A stretch of 64,000 nucleotides of DNA from Saprospiraceae bacterium (GTDB lineage: Bacteria > Bacteroidota > Bacteroidia > Chitinophagales > Saprospiraceae). Position numbers and translations under genes: made by a program. The stretch lies in NCBI GenBank assembly GCA_016716335.1, contig JADJWN010000012.1:1-64000 (forward strand), given 5' to 3'. Below are positions 35,376 to 46,024 of the stretch, in pieces. The notes under the pieces were generated by a model. The model saw only the letters and a program-made list of their open reading frames with translations, did not search any database and had not been told where the DNA came from. Numbering within the stretch: position 1 is the stretch's first letter; each line of letters starts with the position of its first letter.

Positions 35376-38300
35376 CTACTTCAACCTCTGCACCTCTATC
35401 TTCACACTCAGGTCTTCGTCTATTTCCGTGAGTTCACCATTTGCAGCTGGTCCGAGGGTCAGGCTGTCGGCCAGTACTTCATTGCTGATCAGTGAGCCAA
35501 ACCACCGGATGGCATCCCGCACTGCTTCGTGATCTTCTACTTCTACCCGGATTCGGTCGGTGACATTAAAATCGGAGTTTTTACGTATATTCTGGATACG
35601 GTTTACCAGTTCACGGGCCATACCTTCGGCTTCGAGTTCGGGAGTAAGGGTAGTGTCGAGGGCTACGGTAATATCCCTGTCCACAGCCACCTGCCAGCCG
35701 GGTATGTCCTCAAATATAATTTCGAAGTCCTCCAGCGTAAGATCAAAGTGCTCTCCTTCTATTTCCATATGATAATGGTTGGTTTTTTCTATGCCGGAGA
35801 TTGTTTTCTGGTCCATTTCACTGATGACCTGAGCCGCCGTTTTCATATGTTTCCCTAATTTTTTACCCAGGGTTTTGAAATTGGCTTTGGCTTTTTTCCT
35901 GATGAATCCTTCGGTATCCGTGATGTATTCGAGATTCTTTACGTTTACCTCTGCAAGTATGAGATCCTTGACTTTATCCACCTGTTCGGTGTAGGATTCA
36001 TCCAGAACAGGCAGCAGTATTCGGGTCAGAGGCTGTCGTACCCTGATTTTTTCTTTTTTACGGATAGAAAGTACAAGAGAGGAGATGCGCTGGGCATAAT
36101 CCATTCTTTGCTCAAGTGCTGCATCAATAGCCCCGACATCTGCCGCAGGGTAATCGCTCAGATGGACGGATTCGTGAGATTCCAGACGGGTACAGTCATT
36201 GAGGTTTTTGTAAAGCCAGTCTCCAAACATAGGGGCTACCGGAGCCATGAGTTTGGATATGGTAATCAGACATTCATACAGGGTCTGATAGGCCGCAATT
36301 TTGTCCTGGGTGTATTCTCCCTTCCAGAATCTCCGGCGGCACAGACGTACATACCAGTTGCTGAGATACTCGTCCACAAATTTCATTACCCGTCGGGTAG
36401 CATTGGTAGGTTCATAATCCTCCATGTCATTGCCGCAATCTGCCACCAGCGAATTCAGCAGGGATATGATCCATCGGTCTATTTCCTGTCTTTGATTCAG
36501 AGGAACAGGGGTTTCGCTGTATGTAAATCCGTCAATATTGGCATAAAGGGCAAAGAAAGAATAGGTATTGTACAGTGTGCCGAAAAATTTCCTGCGCACC
36601 TCGTCTATGCCCTCTATATCAAATTTGAGATTATCCCAGGGTTGGGCATTGGAGATCATATACCAGCGGGTGGCATCTGCTCCAAAATTTTTGATAGTGT
36701 CAAAAGGGTCTATGACATTGCCCAGTCTTTTGGACATTTTTACCCCGTTTTTATCCAGCACCAATCCGTTGGAAACTACATTTTTGAATGCCACTTTTCC
36801 GAAGACCATTCCGGCGATAGCATGGAGGGTAAAAAACCATCCACGGGTCTGATCCACACCCTCTGCTATAAATCTGCCGGGAAAGCAATGCCTTGATCTA
36901 TAAGCTCCCTGTGCTGCTTGGGATATCCCCACTGAGCGTAAGGCATCGCTCCCGAATCAAACCATACATCTATCAGGTCCAACTCCCGCTTCATGGGTTT
37001 GCCTGAAGGAGATACCAGAATGATTTCATCAATGTAAGGCCGGTGCAGATCTTTGGGCAATTGTTGCTGTAAGTTTAGGGCAGCATTGGCTTTGGTGATT
37101 TCTTCCGTCAGTTGATCGGTGGATTCGATACATATCTCCTCGGTGCCGTCTTCCGTTCGCCATATTGGCAGTGGAATACCCCAGTATCTGGATCTGGAAA
37201 GATTCCAGTCCTGCAGGTTTTCAAGCCAGTTACCAAAGCGTTTTTCGCCGGTGTGGGCAGGCTTCCAGTTGATGGTATGGTTGAGTGCTATCAAGGTATC
37301 TTTCATGGCTGTAGTCCTCACAAACCAGCTGTCCAGCGGATAATAAAGTACAGGCTTGTCGGTACGCCAGCAGTGTGGATAATTGTGCACATATTTTTCT
37401 ACTTTGAAGGCTTTGTTTTCTTCCTTCAGTTTGATGGCAATATCCACATCGACAGACCTTTCGGGAGCTTTGCCCTCGTCGTAGTATTCATTTTTGACGT
37501 ATTTGCCGCCTATATCTTTCAATTCAGGTCTGAACCTTCCCTTCAAATCCACTAAGGGTACAGCATTGCCGTGTTCATCCAGCACCAGCATGGGAGGCAC
37601 AGGAGGATTTGCTTCTTTGGCTGCTTTAGCATCATCCGCACCAAAGGTGGGAGCAGTATGTACTACCCCGGTGCCATCTTCGGTGGTGACAAAACCTGAG
37701 GTTATGACCCTGAAAGCATTTTCCGCATTTTCATAGGGTAATGCGTAGGGCAGCAGCTGCTCGTATCTGATACCCGATAGATCTGCTCCCTTGAAGGCAG
37801 CAAGCACTTTGTAGGGTATCTGCTTATCCCCTGCTTTATAGGACTGCAGCACCTCCTCACTGTCTGTGCTGTAAAATTTGTTGCCGAATTGATTACTCAG
37901 CAATGCCTGAGCCAGGATTACATTTACGGGCAGGTGGGTATATTGATTGAATGTGCTTACCAGTACATAATCTATGTCCGGTCCTACTGTCAGGGCTGTA
38001 TTGGATGGCAGGGTCCAGGGAGTCGTCGTCCATGCAAGAATATACACATCTCCATATCCCTTAAGAAATTCGGGAAGAGAATCAGGAATAGTCCTGAATT
38101 GTGCAGTCACAGTAGTATCAGTCACGTCACGGTAGCAGCCGGGCTGATTGAGCTCATGACTGCTGAGGCCGGTACCTGCTGCCGGTGAATAGGGTTGTAT
38201 GGTGTATCCCTTGTACAAAAGACCTTTTTGATACAACTGCTTCAACAGCCACCATACAGACTCTATGTATTCATTGTTGAAAGTGATATAAGGGTTGTCC

Positions 38301-38734
38301 AGATCCACCCAGTAACCCATACGGCGGGTGAGATCATCCCATACGTCTTTATATTGCATGACCGTTTGCCGGCATTTCCTGTTATAATCATCCACAGAGA
38401 TTTTGGTGCCGATATCCTCTTTGGTAATGCCGAGTTCTTTTTCCACACTGAGTTCAATGGGCAGACCGTGAGTGTCCCATCCTCCTTTTCTTTCTACACG
38501 GTAGCCTTTCATGGTTTTATAGCGGCAAAACAGGTCTTTTACTGTCCTTCCCATGACATGGTGGATGCCGGGCATACCGTTGGCAGACGGTGGACCCTCA
38601 TAGAAAACAAAGTGATTGGCCTCAGACTTCTGTGCTACTGATTTATTAAAAATGTCTCTATCTTCCCAGAATTGTCTGATTTCATTATCTATTTCGGGAA
38701 GATTCAGTTGTTTAAACTCACGATAACCTGCCAT
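35376..38734 (-). CDS. ileS: Isoleucyl-tRNA synthetase (one frameshift)
   Basis: Charges tRNA-Ile with isoleucine; essential. The first frame (38734 to about 36872) contains GPPSANGMPGIHHVMGRTVKD, the class I HIGH-type region, and the editing domain (LAWTTTPWTLPSNTALTVG). It stops at GIAFPADL. The protein resumes in the next frame as FIAEGVDQTRGWFF and runs to 35376 with the KMSKS-type loop NGVKMSKRLGN. Adding one T (A on the plus strand, run at 36870-36872) gives PADFIAEGVDQTRG without a break, about 1119 residues. The KMSKR form and length suggest the eukaryote-like IleRS type. The start at 38734 follows a promoter at 38777-38784, which excludes the longer start at 38830. Confidence 0.93.
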
Positions 38735-38776
38735 AAAATTGATTTTATCCTGACCACAAGGTGTCTGAAAAGAAGG

Positions 38777-38784
38777 CAAAAGTA
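38777..38784 (-). promoter_or_regulatory. Bacteroidota -7 promoter element, ileS
   Basis: Minus-strand TACTTTTG matches TAnnTTTG exactly, about 43 bases before the ileS ATG. No T-box-like leader is visible in the space between. Confidence 0.55.
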
Positions 38785-38966
38785 TAAAAATAAGTCCATT
38801 GCATATCCATGCTCCGCCTATTCGATACACGATTGAGGCAGTTATTGTAAAATTATTGATTGAAATACCCTGAAAATTAGCTATGGTAAGAAATTAAATC
38901 CTGTATCTGCCTTTAAAAGGCGGCATCAGATATAAAACTTGGAGACAGGATTTCAATCCTTTTCAC

Positions 38967-38974
38967 TAATTTTG
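38967..38974 (+). promoter_or_regulatory. Bacteroidota -7 promoter element, thrS
   Basis: TAATTTTG matches TAnnTTTG exactly, 25 bases before the thrS ATG at 38999. A TTG at 38939-38941 is at the long limit for a -33 element. Confidence 0.55.
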
Positions 38975-38998
38975 CAGGCTGATTATAAAAGTAAGATT

Positions 38999-40930
38999 AT
39001 GTCCATGATACATATTACCCTGCCCGATGGCAGTGTGAGAGACTACCGGGCCGGAGTGACGGCGATGGATATTGCATTATCCATCAGTGAAGGGCTGGCA
39101 AGAAATGTGCTTTCTGCCACAGTCAACGGAGAAGTCTGGGATGCTACCCGGCCTATTAATGCTGATGCTACTGTAAGACTGCACACGTGGAATGACAAGG
39201 AAGGTAAGGCGACTTACTGGCATTCCTCTGCTCATCTTATGGCCGAAGCTTTGGAAGCACTCTATCCCGGGATAAAGTTTGGGATAGGACCCGCCATAGA
39301 CAACGGGTATTATTATGATGTGGATACCGGAGACTACACTCTTACTCCCGCCGATTTGCCAAAAATTGAAGAAAAAATGCTGGAGCTGGCCAAAAACAAG
39401 AGTGTTTATCAACGAAAAGAGGTAAGCAAAGCAGAAGCCATTGCTTATTTCCGCGAAAAAGGTGATGAATACAAACTGGAATTGCTTGAAGATCTGGAGG
39501 ATGGATCCATAACTTTTTATACTCAGGGCAATTTTACCGATCTATGCAAAGGTCCGCATATCCCGGATACCTCACCTATCAAAGCCGTGAAGCTGATGAA
39601 CCTGGCCGGTGCATACTGGCGGGGAGATGAGAAAAGAAAACAGATGACCCGCATTTACGGCATCACCTTTCCTAAGCAGAAGGAGCTTACCGAATATCTG
39701 GAATTGCTTGAAGAGGCCAAAAAACGGGATCACCGCAAGCTTGGGGCAGAGCTTGAACTTTTTATGTTTTCTGATAAAGTGGGGCAAGGTTTGCCGATCT
39801 GGCTGCCAAAAGGTACACAGCTTAGAGAAAGATTACAGAATTTTCTGAGGGCAGAACAGGAAAAGCAAGGCTATCAGATGGTCGTCACCCCGCATATTGG
39901 TGGCAAGTCGCTGTATGTGACCTCAGGACACTATGCCAAATACGGCGCAGATAGTTTTCAGCCTATCCACACACCCAAAGAAGGGGAAGAGTTTTTACTC
40001 AAACCCATGAACTGTCCTCATCACTGTGAGATCTATGGTCACAGACCGCGATCCTATCGGGAACTGCCACTGAGAATCGGTGAATTCGGTACGGTGTACA
40101 GATATGAGCAAAGCGGTGAATTGCATGGTCTTTCACGTGTGCGGGGCTTTACACAGGATGATGCCCATATATTCTGTACCGTAGATCAGGTGAAGGGAGA
40201 GTTTTTGAAAGTACTCGAACTGACTACCATGGTGATTAAAAAGATGGGCTTTGATAATTTTACCGCTCAGATATCGCTTCGGGATCCCAACAATCCTGAC
40301 AAATACATAGGTTCGGATGAAAACTGGGAGGCTGCCGAAAGAGCCATCATCGAGGCAACTGCCGAAGTGGACATGGAGACGACCACAGCATACGGAGAGG
40401 CGGCATTTTACGGCCCGAAACTGGATTTTATGATCAAGGATGCTTTGGGACGAAGCTGGCAACTGGGCACCATACAGGTAGACTACAATCTGCCGGAGAG
40501 ATTTGAGCTTGAGTATATCGGCCCTGACAACAAACCCCATCGACCTGTCATGATACATCGGGCTCCTTTCGGCTCAATGGAGCGTTTTATTTCTATCTTG
40601 ATAGAGCACACTGCCGGAAAGTTCCCGCTTTGGCTCACCCCTGACCAATACGCATTATTGCCGATTTCAGACAAATGGATACCGTACTGCGAAGCCTTAA
40701 AAACTGCTCTGGCACAGCACGATATCCGGGGTTTTATAGATGAAAGAGCCGAATCCATCGGTCGGAAAATCCGGGATACCGAGTTGAAAAGGGTACCTTA
40801 CATGCTCATAGTCGGCGACAAAGAGGCTGAAAACAACACGGTGTCCGTCAGAAGGCAAGGCCAGGGGGATTTGGGGGCAATGACGCTGGAGGCTTTTATA
40901 GCCCACTTTCAGGAGGCACTGGAGCAATGA
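38999..40930 (+). CDS. thrS: Threonyl-tRNA synthetase
   Basis: Charges tRNA-Thr with threonine; class II synthetase of 643 residues, normal size. Domains in order: TGS (MIHITLPDGSVRDYRAGVTA), the editing domain with HSSAHLMAEALEALYPG and FTDLCKGPHIPDT, the catalytic core with motif 2 (GTVYRYEQSGELHGLSRVRG, LKPMNCPHHCEIYGHRPRSY) and motif 3 (PVMIHRAPFGSMERFISIL), and the anticodon-binding domain (YALLPISDKWIPYCEALK). The in-frame start at 38939 is rejected because the -7 element lies downstream of it. It is divergent from ileS; the two share an intergenic region of about 260 bases. Confidence 0.96.
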   Translation: MSMIHITLPDGSVRDYRAGVTAMDIALSISEGLARNVLSATVNGEVWDATRPINADATVRLHTWNDKEGKATYWHSSAHLMAEALEALYPGIKFGIGPAIDNGYYYDVDTGDYTLTPADLPKIEEKMLELAKNKSVYQRKEVSKAEAIAYFREKGDEYKLELLEDLEDGSITFYTQGNFTDLCKGPHIPDTSPIKAVKLMNLAGAYWRGDEKRKQMTRIYGITFPKQKELTEYLELLEEAKKRDHRKLGAELELFMFSDKVGQGLPIWLPKGTQLRERLQNFLRAEQEKQGYQMVVTPHIGGKSLYVTSGHYAKYGADSFQPIHTPKEGEEFLLKPMNCPHHCEIYGHRPRSYRELPLRIGEFGTVYRYEQSGELHGLSRVRGFTQDDAHIFCTVDQVKGEFLKVLELTTMVIKKMGFDNFTAQISLRDPNNPDKYIGSDENWEAAERAIIEATAEVDMETTTAYGEAAFYGPKLDFMIKDALGRSWQLGTIQVDYNLPERFELEYIGPDNKPHRPVMIHRAPFGSMERFISILIEHTAGKFPLWLTPDQYALLPISDKWIPYCEALKTALAQHDIRGFIDERAESIGRKIRDTELKRVPYMLIVGDKEAENNTVSVRRQGQGDLGAMTLEAFIAHFQEALEQ

Positions 40931-41462
40931 AGTAAGTCTGCCCGGTAAAATAATAAAATCATTTCCTTCCGGCATTTTTAATCCCAATTATGCTTTAGAA
41001 CTTCGTGATGAGGGTTGAAATGGCAATAAAATAAGCACTTTCGAGAATGAGTCTTAGCAGCCCCATAAGGTGAAAGAATGAAAGTGATCCGCCCTGGCCG
41101 AGACTTATTTTGCAGCCATTTCAGGCCGTAATACCTGCCCGTCCGCAGGTGGGGATTATCTATTGCATCATTCGGGTTTAATTAACAAATTAACAGAATA
41201 CAGACTGAGATAACTTCTTCCCTAATCCTGTTTGAAGTATTTCGCAAAAAATTCTGATTGAAAATTCAGGTTGACAAGCATTCAGAACTGATTCTGGATA
41301 ATAAACACGGAAATAATCGGAGAATGACAACAATACAGGTATTTTGTAAAGTTGAAGCTCTTGTTCAAAATAAGAGCTAACGTCATTTGAGTTTACCCTT
41401 CTTTATTTTTTGGATTTATATTACATCATTGGCAATGCAAAACAGCTTATTTTTGCACAGAG
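40931..41462. other. Intergenic region, 532 bp
   Basis: No ORF longer than about 30 residues fits a gene. A GC-rich patch (about 41120-41155) contains the short inverted pair CCTGC and GCAGG, not followed by a T run. The only functional site I support is the -7 box at 41448-41455. An unrecognised small RNA cannot be excluded. Confidence 0.4.
41448..41455 (+). promoter_or_regulatory. Bacteroidota -7 promoter element, LytS-type kinase
   Basis: TATTTTTG matches TAnnTTTG exactly and ends 7 bases before the ATG at 41463, with a TTG at 41429-41431 (16-base spacing). The transcript would be nearly leaderless. Confidence 0.5.
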
Positions 41463-42235
41463 ATGGAGGCTTTTTCAAACATATCCAAAGAAATATTTAT
41501 CCTGGCGGGAGGAGCAATTTTGGTCCTACTGGTGGCAATATTCTATCTTATTATCCGGCTTACAAGGGCCGAAAAACAGAAAAAAGATTCTGAATATAAA
41601 TTTCAGCAATTAGAAAGTAAAATACATCAGCTTGAACTTCAGACGCTGGAATCCAGACTCAACCCACACTTATTCAAAAACATACTTAATTCCATCCAAT
41701 CCCATGCCTATCAGACCTATTTCGCTCTCGACAAACTGGCCAACATTCTGGATTATATACTGTACGAAAGCCGCAATAAATTTGTGACCCCGAAAGAAGA
41801 AATTGACTTTGCACTCAATCTCATTGAAATCAACAAAATCAAAGTGAGTCCTTTGTTTGACCTTAAAGTCAAGACAAAAATTAACGATTACGAACCTCTG
41901 TATGAGCAGCGTCTGATGGCACCGCTCATTTCCATTGACCTGATCGAAAATGCTTTCAAACATGCTGATCTGCAGAGCTCTGACTCGTTTATAGCCGTAA
42001 CCTTTCAATTGAAGGAAAACATATTTTCACTGACTGTGGCCAATAAAATATCGACCAAAAATCCATTAAAAAAGAAAAAGCCGGCATCGGGGTGGAAACA
42101 CTTGAACAAAGACTGAAGATCATTTATTCAGACCATTTCAAACTGGATCGTTTTGTAGAAGGAGATGTGTACATTGCCCATTTAAAAATCAATCTGCTTG
42201 AACACAAAGCTCAGATGCTTGCTGCTGGACGATGA
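41463..42235 (+). CDS. LytS/YehU-type sensor histidine kinase (one frameshift)
   Basis: Membrane-bound sensor kinase paired with the LytTR regulator that follows. The first frame gives one membrane helix (IFILAGGAILVLLVAIFYLII), a short coiled coil and the His_kinase domain: LESRLNPHLFKNILNSIQSH (phosphorylated His about 60) and LMAPLISIDLIENAFKHA (N box). It then drifts into KKKKPASGWK. Adding one A to the run of six at 42066-42071 restores KEKAGIGVETLEQRLKIIY, the conserved G-box helix, and the reading continues to a TGA at 42233-42235, about 257 residues. There is no sensory domain outside the helix. The regulator gene starts inside its last 38 bases. Confidence 0.85.
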
Positions 42236-42890
42236 GTTGCCGGGACTGACCTACCTGAAAATGCTCTGTGAACAAATTCCTGAACTGGAAGTAATCAAGT
42301 CTTTCAACAATCCTGAATTGTTCCTGAATGAAATTTCTGACCTGAAATTTGACCTTTGTATTTTGGATATTGAAATGCCGGGAATGAGCGGACTGCAGAT
42401 TGCCAACATACTCAACGGAAAACCTGTCATATTCACAACAGCCTATAAAGAATACGCCGCTGAAGCTTTTGACCTGAATGCCATAGATTACGTAAGAAAA
42501 CCTATCCGTCTGGAACGATTGAAACAGGCAGTGGAAAAAGCATACAAAGTAATAAAGACTGCGCCGGAACTACCTGAAAAACCCTTTGTACAACTCAATA
42601 CCGACAAAGGAAAAACCATACTATATTATGATAAAATTGCCTATATCGAAACTTCTCCTCCTGACAGCAGAGATAAAATTGCCCGACTTTTCAGCAATGA
42701 AGAATTTGTACTAAAAAATATTTCATTTGATAAACTTTCAGAAATACTGCCCAAAAAAGAATTCTGCCGGATAAATAAAAAAGTAATGATATCATTGAAA
42801 ATAATTCAGGCTTTTTCTCACGATGAAATTACCACTACCCTGATATCTGAATCAGGCAAAAATTTGAAATTCTCTGGGAGAGAGCTATAA
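42198..42890 (+). CDS. LytTR family response regulator
   Basis: Two-component regulator of 230 residues. The receiver domain has the acidic pair in CLLLDDELPG, the phosphorylated Asp in LCILDIEMPGMSG (about 56), TTAY and the Lys in VRKPIRLERL. The C-terminal LytTR DNA-binding domain covers about 130-230 (ILYYDKIAYIET to FCRINKKVMISLKIIQAF). The start is TTG at 42198, the only in-frame start codon ahead of the first receiver strand; it lies inside the kinase gene, so translation is coupled. Target genes are unknown, but the small exported protein and the antiporter follow on the same strand. Confidence 0.88.
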   Translation: MNTKLRCLLLDDELPGLTYLKMLCEQIPELEVIKSFNNPELFLNEISDLKFDLCILDIEMPGMSGLQIANILNGKPVIFTTAYKEYAAEAFDLNAIDYVRKPIRLERLKQAVEKAYKVIKTAPELPEKPFVQLNTDKGKTILYYDKIAYIETSPPDSRDKIARLFSNEEFVLKNISFDKLSEILPKKEFCRINKKVMISLKIIQAFSHDEITTTLISESGKNLKFSGREL

Positions 42891-43027
42891 AAATCTCTTT
42901 CTTCAAAAAGTACAAATCTGATCTGTTACATATTTTTCCATCTTGTTACATAAACAAGCGTTCTTCTGTCGGCATCAAATCAGCGAGCCGTGAAATTTGT
43001 GATTTTTACAGGAAATATCCGGGCAAT

Positions 43028-43422
43028 ATGAGGTGTTTTCTGTGGGTAATAATCTGGTTTTGGGGTTTTGCGGGCAACGCACAGGAAATCATGACTGATA
43101 ATGCACTCCAGGAAGGTATCGTTACATGCGGATACATCAGCAACGGAGCCTATTTGAATTTTACAGGGCCAAATATTCATGTTGTTTTCCGGTACTCAAA
43201 AATCATGTTCGGAATGCTCCCTTCCCTTCGCTTCAGAAATGACAGAGAAATTCCGGGTCATTCCTTTATCACACCGGGACTGGGATTCGGAATCAGCTAT
43301 TGTTATAAAAAACTGGTAATTCAACTGCCATTTTATTACCATCCAAAACCGATACAGAAAACAGAAGATGGAGTCCGGGTATTGGATTAGGGTTAAGATT
43401 GGATGAATACCCAAAAAAATAA
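43028..43422 (+). CDS. Small exported protein of unknown function (one frameshift)
   Basis: Exported protein of about 131 residues, no recognised family. It starts with a signal peptide (MRCFLWVIIWFWGFAGNAQ). The body is beta-rich with alternating hydrophobic residues and Gly/aromatics (FRYSKIMFGMLPSLRF, FITPGLGFGISYCYKKL), as in small outer-membrane barrels. The annotated frame ends at EDGVRVLD. With one more A in the run at about 43358-43361 the reading becomes KNRRWSPGIGLGLRLDEYPKK and ends at 43422, 5 bases before the antiporter ATG. The match of the restored end to a barrel-type strand and the tight spacing support this correction. Confidence 0.65.
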
Positions 43423-43427
43423 GCGAT

Positions 43428-45701
43428 ATGAAGAAATTCAAAAACAGTATTTTTTATATCGGTATCATTGGAGTCTTTACAGCGATTATGTACTGGATAG
43501 TACTGCTGGGTGGCAAACTGGAAACAGGAAGAAACATCTCCGAACCGGATACCGGAAGGACCCAATGGGACGAGTTTGTACACGCTTTGCTTCACAATCT
43601 GCAGCATCCTCTCGCCATACTACTGGCACAGATTGTAATAATTTTAGTGGTACGGATTTTTGGATGGATATGTAATAAAATAGGTCAACCTACAGTAATC
43701 GGAGAGATTCTGGCAGGAATCATCCTCGGCCCTTCACTGTTGGGTTTGTATCATCCGGAAATCTCTGCTGTACTATTTCCCAAAGAATCCTTAGGCAATC
43801 TGCAATTTCTGAGTCAGATAGGGTTGATCTTATTCATGTTTGTGATTGGGATGGAGCTGGACTTAAAAGTACTGAAAAACAAAGCACATGATGCTGTGGT
43901 CATCAGTCATGCAAGCATTATCATTCCGTTTACTCTGGGAATGGGTCTTGCCTACTATATATACAGTTCCTTTGCGCCTTCGGACGTTAAATTTACCTCA
44001 TTTGCCTTGTTCTTAGGGATAGCCATGAGTATTACAGCCTTCCCTGTACTTGCCAGAATCGTTCAAGAACGTGGGCTGCACAAAACCCGATTAGGCACCA
44101 TAGTCATCACCTGCGCTGCCGCAGATGATATTACAGCCTGGTGTCTGCTTGCAGCAGTAATAGCCATCGTTAAGGCAGGGACATTTGTGAGTGCATTGTA
44201 TATCATAGGGCTTTCGGCAGTTTATGTTTTTATCATGATAAAGATTGTCCGGCCTTTCATTGTTCGTATAGGTAATCTTTATTACACCAGAGAAAGTCTG
44301 AGCAAACCGATCGTGGCTATCTTTTTTCTTACTCTGCTGCTTTCAGCCTATGCCACGGAAATCATCGGAATCCATGCACTTTTCGGTGCTTTTATGGCCG
44401 GGGCAATAATGCCTGAAAACATAAAGTTCAGAAATATTTTTATAGAAAAAGTTGAGGATGTAGCGGTGGTCCTGCTGCTACCGCTGTTTTTTGTTTTCAC
44501 AGGATTAAGAACGGAAATAGGGCTGCTCAATGATTCCTATCTGTGGAAAATCACCGGCCTTATCGTGGCAGTTGCTGTGGCCGGCAAATTTATAGGCAGT
44601 GCGCTGGCTGCAAAATTTGTGGGTCAAAACTGGAAGGAAAGCCTGATCATCGGCGCACTCATGAATACAAGAGGATTGATGGAACTGGTGGTCCTCAATA
44701 TTGGATATGACCTGGGTGTGCTGACTCCTGAAATTTTTGCCATGATGGTCATTATGGCTTTGGTTACTACATTTATGACCGGACCAGCGCTGGACCTGAT
44801 CAATGTTGTCTTCAAATCCAAAGAGGATGCAATACCTGCCGAAATAAGTCAGATCAATAAGTTCAAGATACTGGTATCCTTTGGTAATCCCGAACGTGGA
44901 AAATCACTTCTGAAGTTGGCCAATAGTCTGATCAAAAAAATGAACGGGAATGCCGCAGTAACTGCCATGCATTTGGTACCTACCAACGAAATGCATTTTT
45001 ACAATATAGAGCAATATGAAAAAGAAAGTTTTGCACCTATCATACAGGAATCTGAAAATCTGAAGCAGAAGATTACCACTATGTTTAAAGCTTCCAATGA
45101 TATTGATTCAGAAATCACAGAAGTGGCCAATAAGGGCGAATATGACCTGTTGATTGTGGGAGTTGGGCAATCGATATTTGAAGGTAGTCTGCTGGGTAAA
45201 ATTCTGGGATTTACTACCCGGTTTATCAATCCTGAAAAATTGCTGAATCAGGTCACCGGACGGGAAAGTCTGTTTGAAAATACACCCTTTGACGACAGGA
45301 CACAGAATATATTGCACAAAAGTAAAGTGCCGGTAGGCGTACTGATTGATAATAATTTTACTTCGGCAGATCAGGTCTTTATACCGGTTTTTTCTGAAAA
45401 CGATACCTTCCTGATCCAACTTGCGCAAAAACTGATTCATAATTCAGGGTCTCAGATAACATTTATTGATATATCGGGCAATATTAAAAACAACCCGGGT
45501 CTCAAAGAAAAAATCAGAGCCATAGAACAAACAGCTCCCAACCATATAACCATACAAAATGAAAACATCATTAATAAAGATTTTCTTGCCGGCCAGAACC
45601 TGATGCTCGTGAGCGTGGAAAGCTGGAAAAAATTGATAGACGCCAATATCCCGTGGCTTCCTGATATTCCTTCGACATTGATCCTGAAGGAAAATAGTTG
45701 A
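43428..45701 (+). CDS. Cation:proton antiporter (CPA2/Kef-type) with C-terminal UspA-like domain
   Basis: Inner-membrane Na+/H+ or K+/H+ exchanger of 757 residues. The membrane domain (about 60-460) has the CPA2 features FGWICNKIGQPTVIGEILAGIILGP, LILFMFVIGMELDLKVLK, and AAADDITAWCLLA with the ion-binding Asp pair (DD). IHALFGAFMAGAIMPE and TRGLMELVVLNIGYDLGVL follow. The remaining 270 residues resemble two universal-stress-protein-like units (NKFKILVSFGNPERGKSLL, YDLLIVGVGQSIFEGSLLGK), the second degenerate. There is no TrkA-N domain, unlike KefB/C. Immediately behind the small exported gene. Confidence 0.88.
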   Translation: MKKFKNSIFYIGIIGVFTAIMYWIVLLGGKLETGRNISEPDTGRTQWDEFVHALLHNLQHPLAILLAQIVIILVVRIFGWICNKIGQPTVIGEILAGIILGPSLLGLYHPEISAVLFPKESLGNLQFLSQIGLILFMFVIGMELDLKVLKNKAHDAVVISHASIIIPFTLGMGLAYYIYSSFAPSDVKFTSFALFLGIAMSITAFPVLARIVQERGLHKTRLGTIVITCAAADDITAWCLLAAVIAIVKAGTFVSALYIIGLSAVYVFIMIKIVRPFIVRIGNLYYTRESLSKPIVAIFFLTLLLSAYATEIIGIHALFGAFMAGAIMPENIKFRNIFIEKVEDVAVVLLLPLFFVFTGLRTEIGLLNDSYLWKITGLIVAVAVAGKFIGSALAAKFVGQNWKESLIIGALMNTRGLMELVVLNIGYDLGVLTPEIFAMMVIMALVTTFMTGPALDLINVVFKSKEDAIPAEISQINKFKILVSFGNPERGKSLLKLANSLIKKMNGNAAVTAMHLVPTNEMHFYNIEQYEKESFAPIIQESENLKQKITTMFKASNDIDSEITEVANKGEYDLLIVGVGQSIFEGSLLGKILGFTTRFINPEKLLNQVTGRESLFENTPFDDRTQNILHKSKVPVGVLIDNNFTSADQVFIPVFSENDTFLIQLAQKLIHNSGSQITFIDISGNIKNNPGLKEKIRAIEQTAPNHITIQNENIINKDFLAGQNLMLVSVESWKKLIDANIPWLPDIPSTLILKENS

Positions 45702-46024
45702 AGAAAAATGCGATTCTTCAGTTATTCATTCATGTTTTTCATCATTTATATAAACACAGGTAGCAAATTTCTGTATTTTACCATGTGAAAATGATTCAAA
45801 AATCAGGATTTGAAAACCTTATAAATTTCATTGAGTAAAATAATACCTTCCTCAGATACTCACAGGGTTTGGAAATATTAAACCCCGACAAGGATATTAT
45901 GAAGGTTACATAAAATTTCAGGGGTTTCACTTACACGTTTTCATTTCCAGACCTTTATTTTTGCTTATATTTCATAACATCCCGTTTCAGTAGCTTTATT
46001 TTTTGTAAAACATCTCCTGTATTT
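45702..46024. other. Intergenic region, 323 bp
   Basis: No gene is seen. It holds a possible -7 element at 45956-45963 and otherwise unremarkable AT-rich sequence. Confidence 0.5.
45956..45963 (+). promoter_or_regulatory. Bacteroidota -7 promoter element
   Basis: TATTTTTG matches TAnnTTTG, about 60 bases before the ATG of the giant secreted protein. No -33 TTG is visible at the right distance. Confidence 0.35.

Noticed and set aside
36108..36896. Long open frame on the plus strand opposite ileS
   Set aside because: Shadow of the IleRS C-terminal half, which shows the synthetase motifs.
41120..41155. Short inverted pair CCTGC...GCAGG in the thrS-kinase gap
   Set aside because: The stem is only 5-6 bases and no T run follows. 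It may be a chance hairpin; not enough for a terminator or RNA gene.
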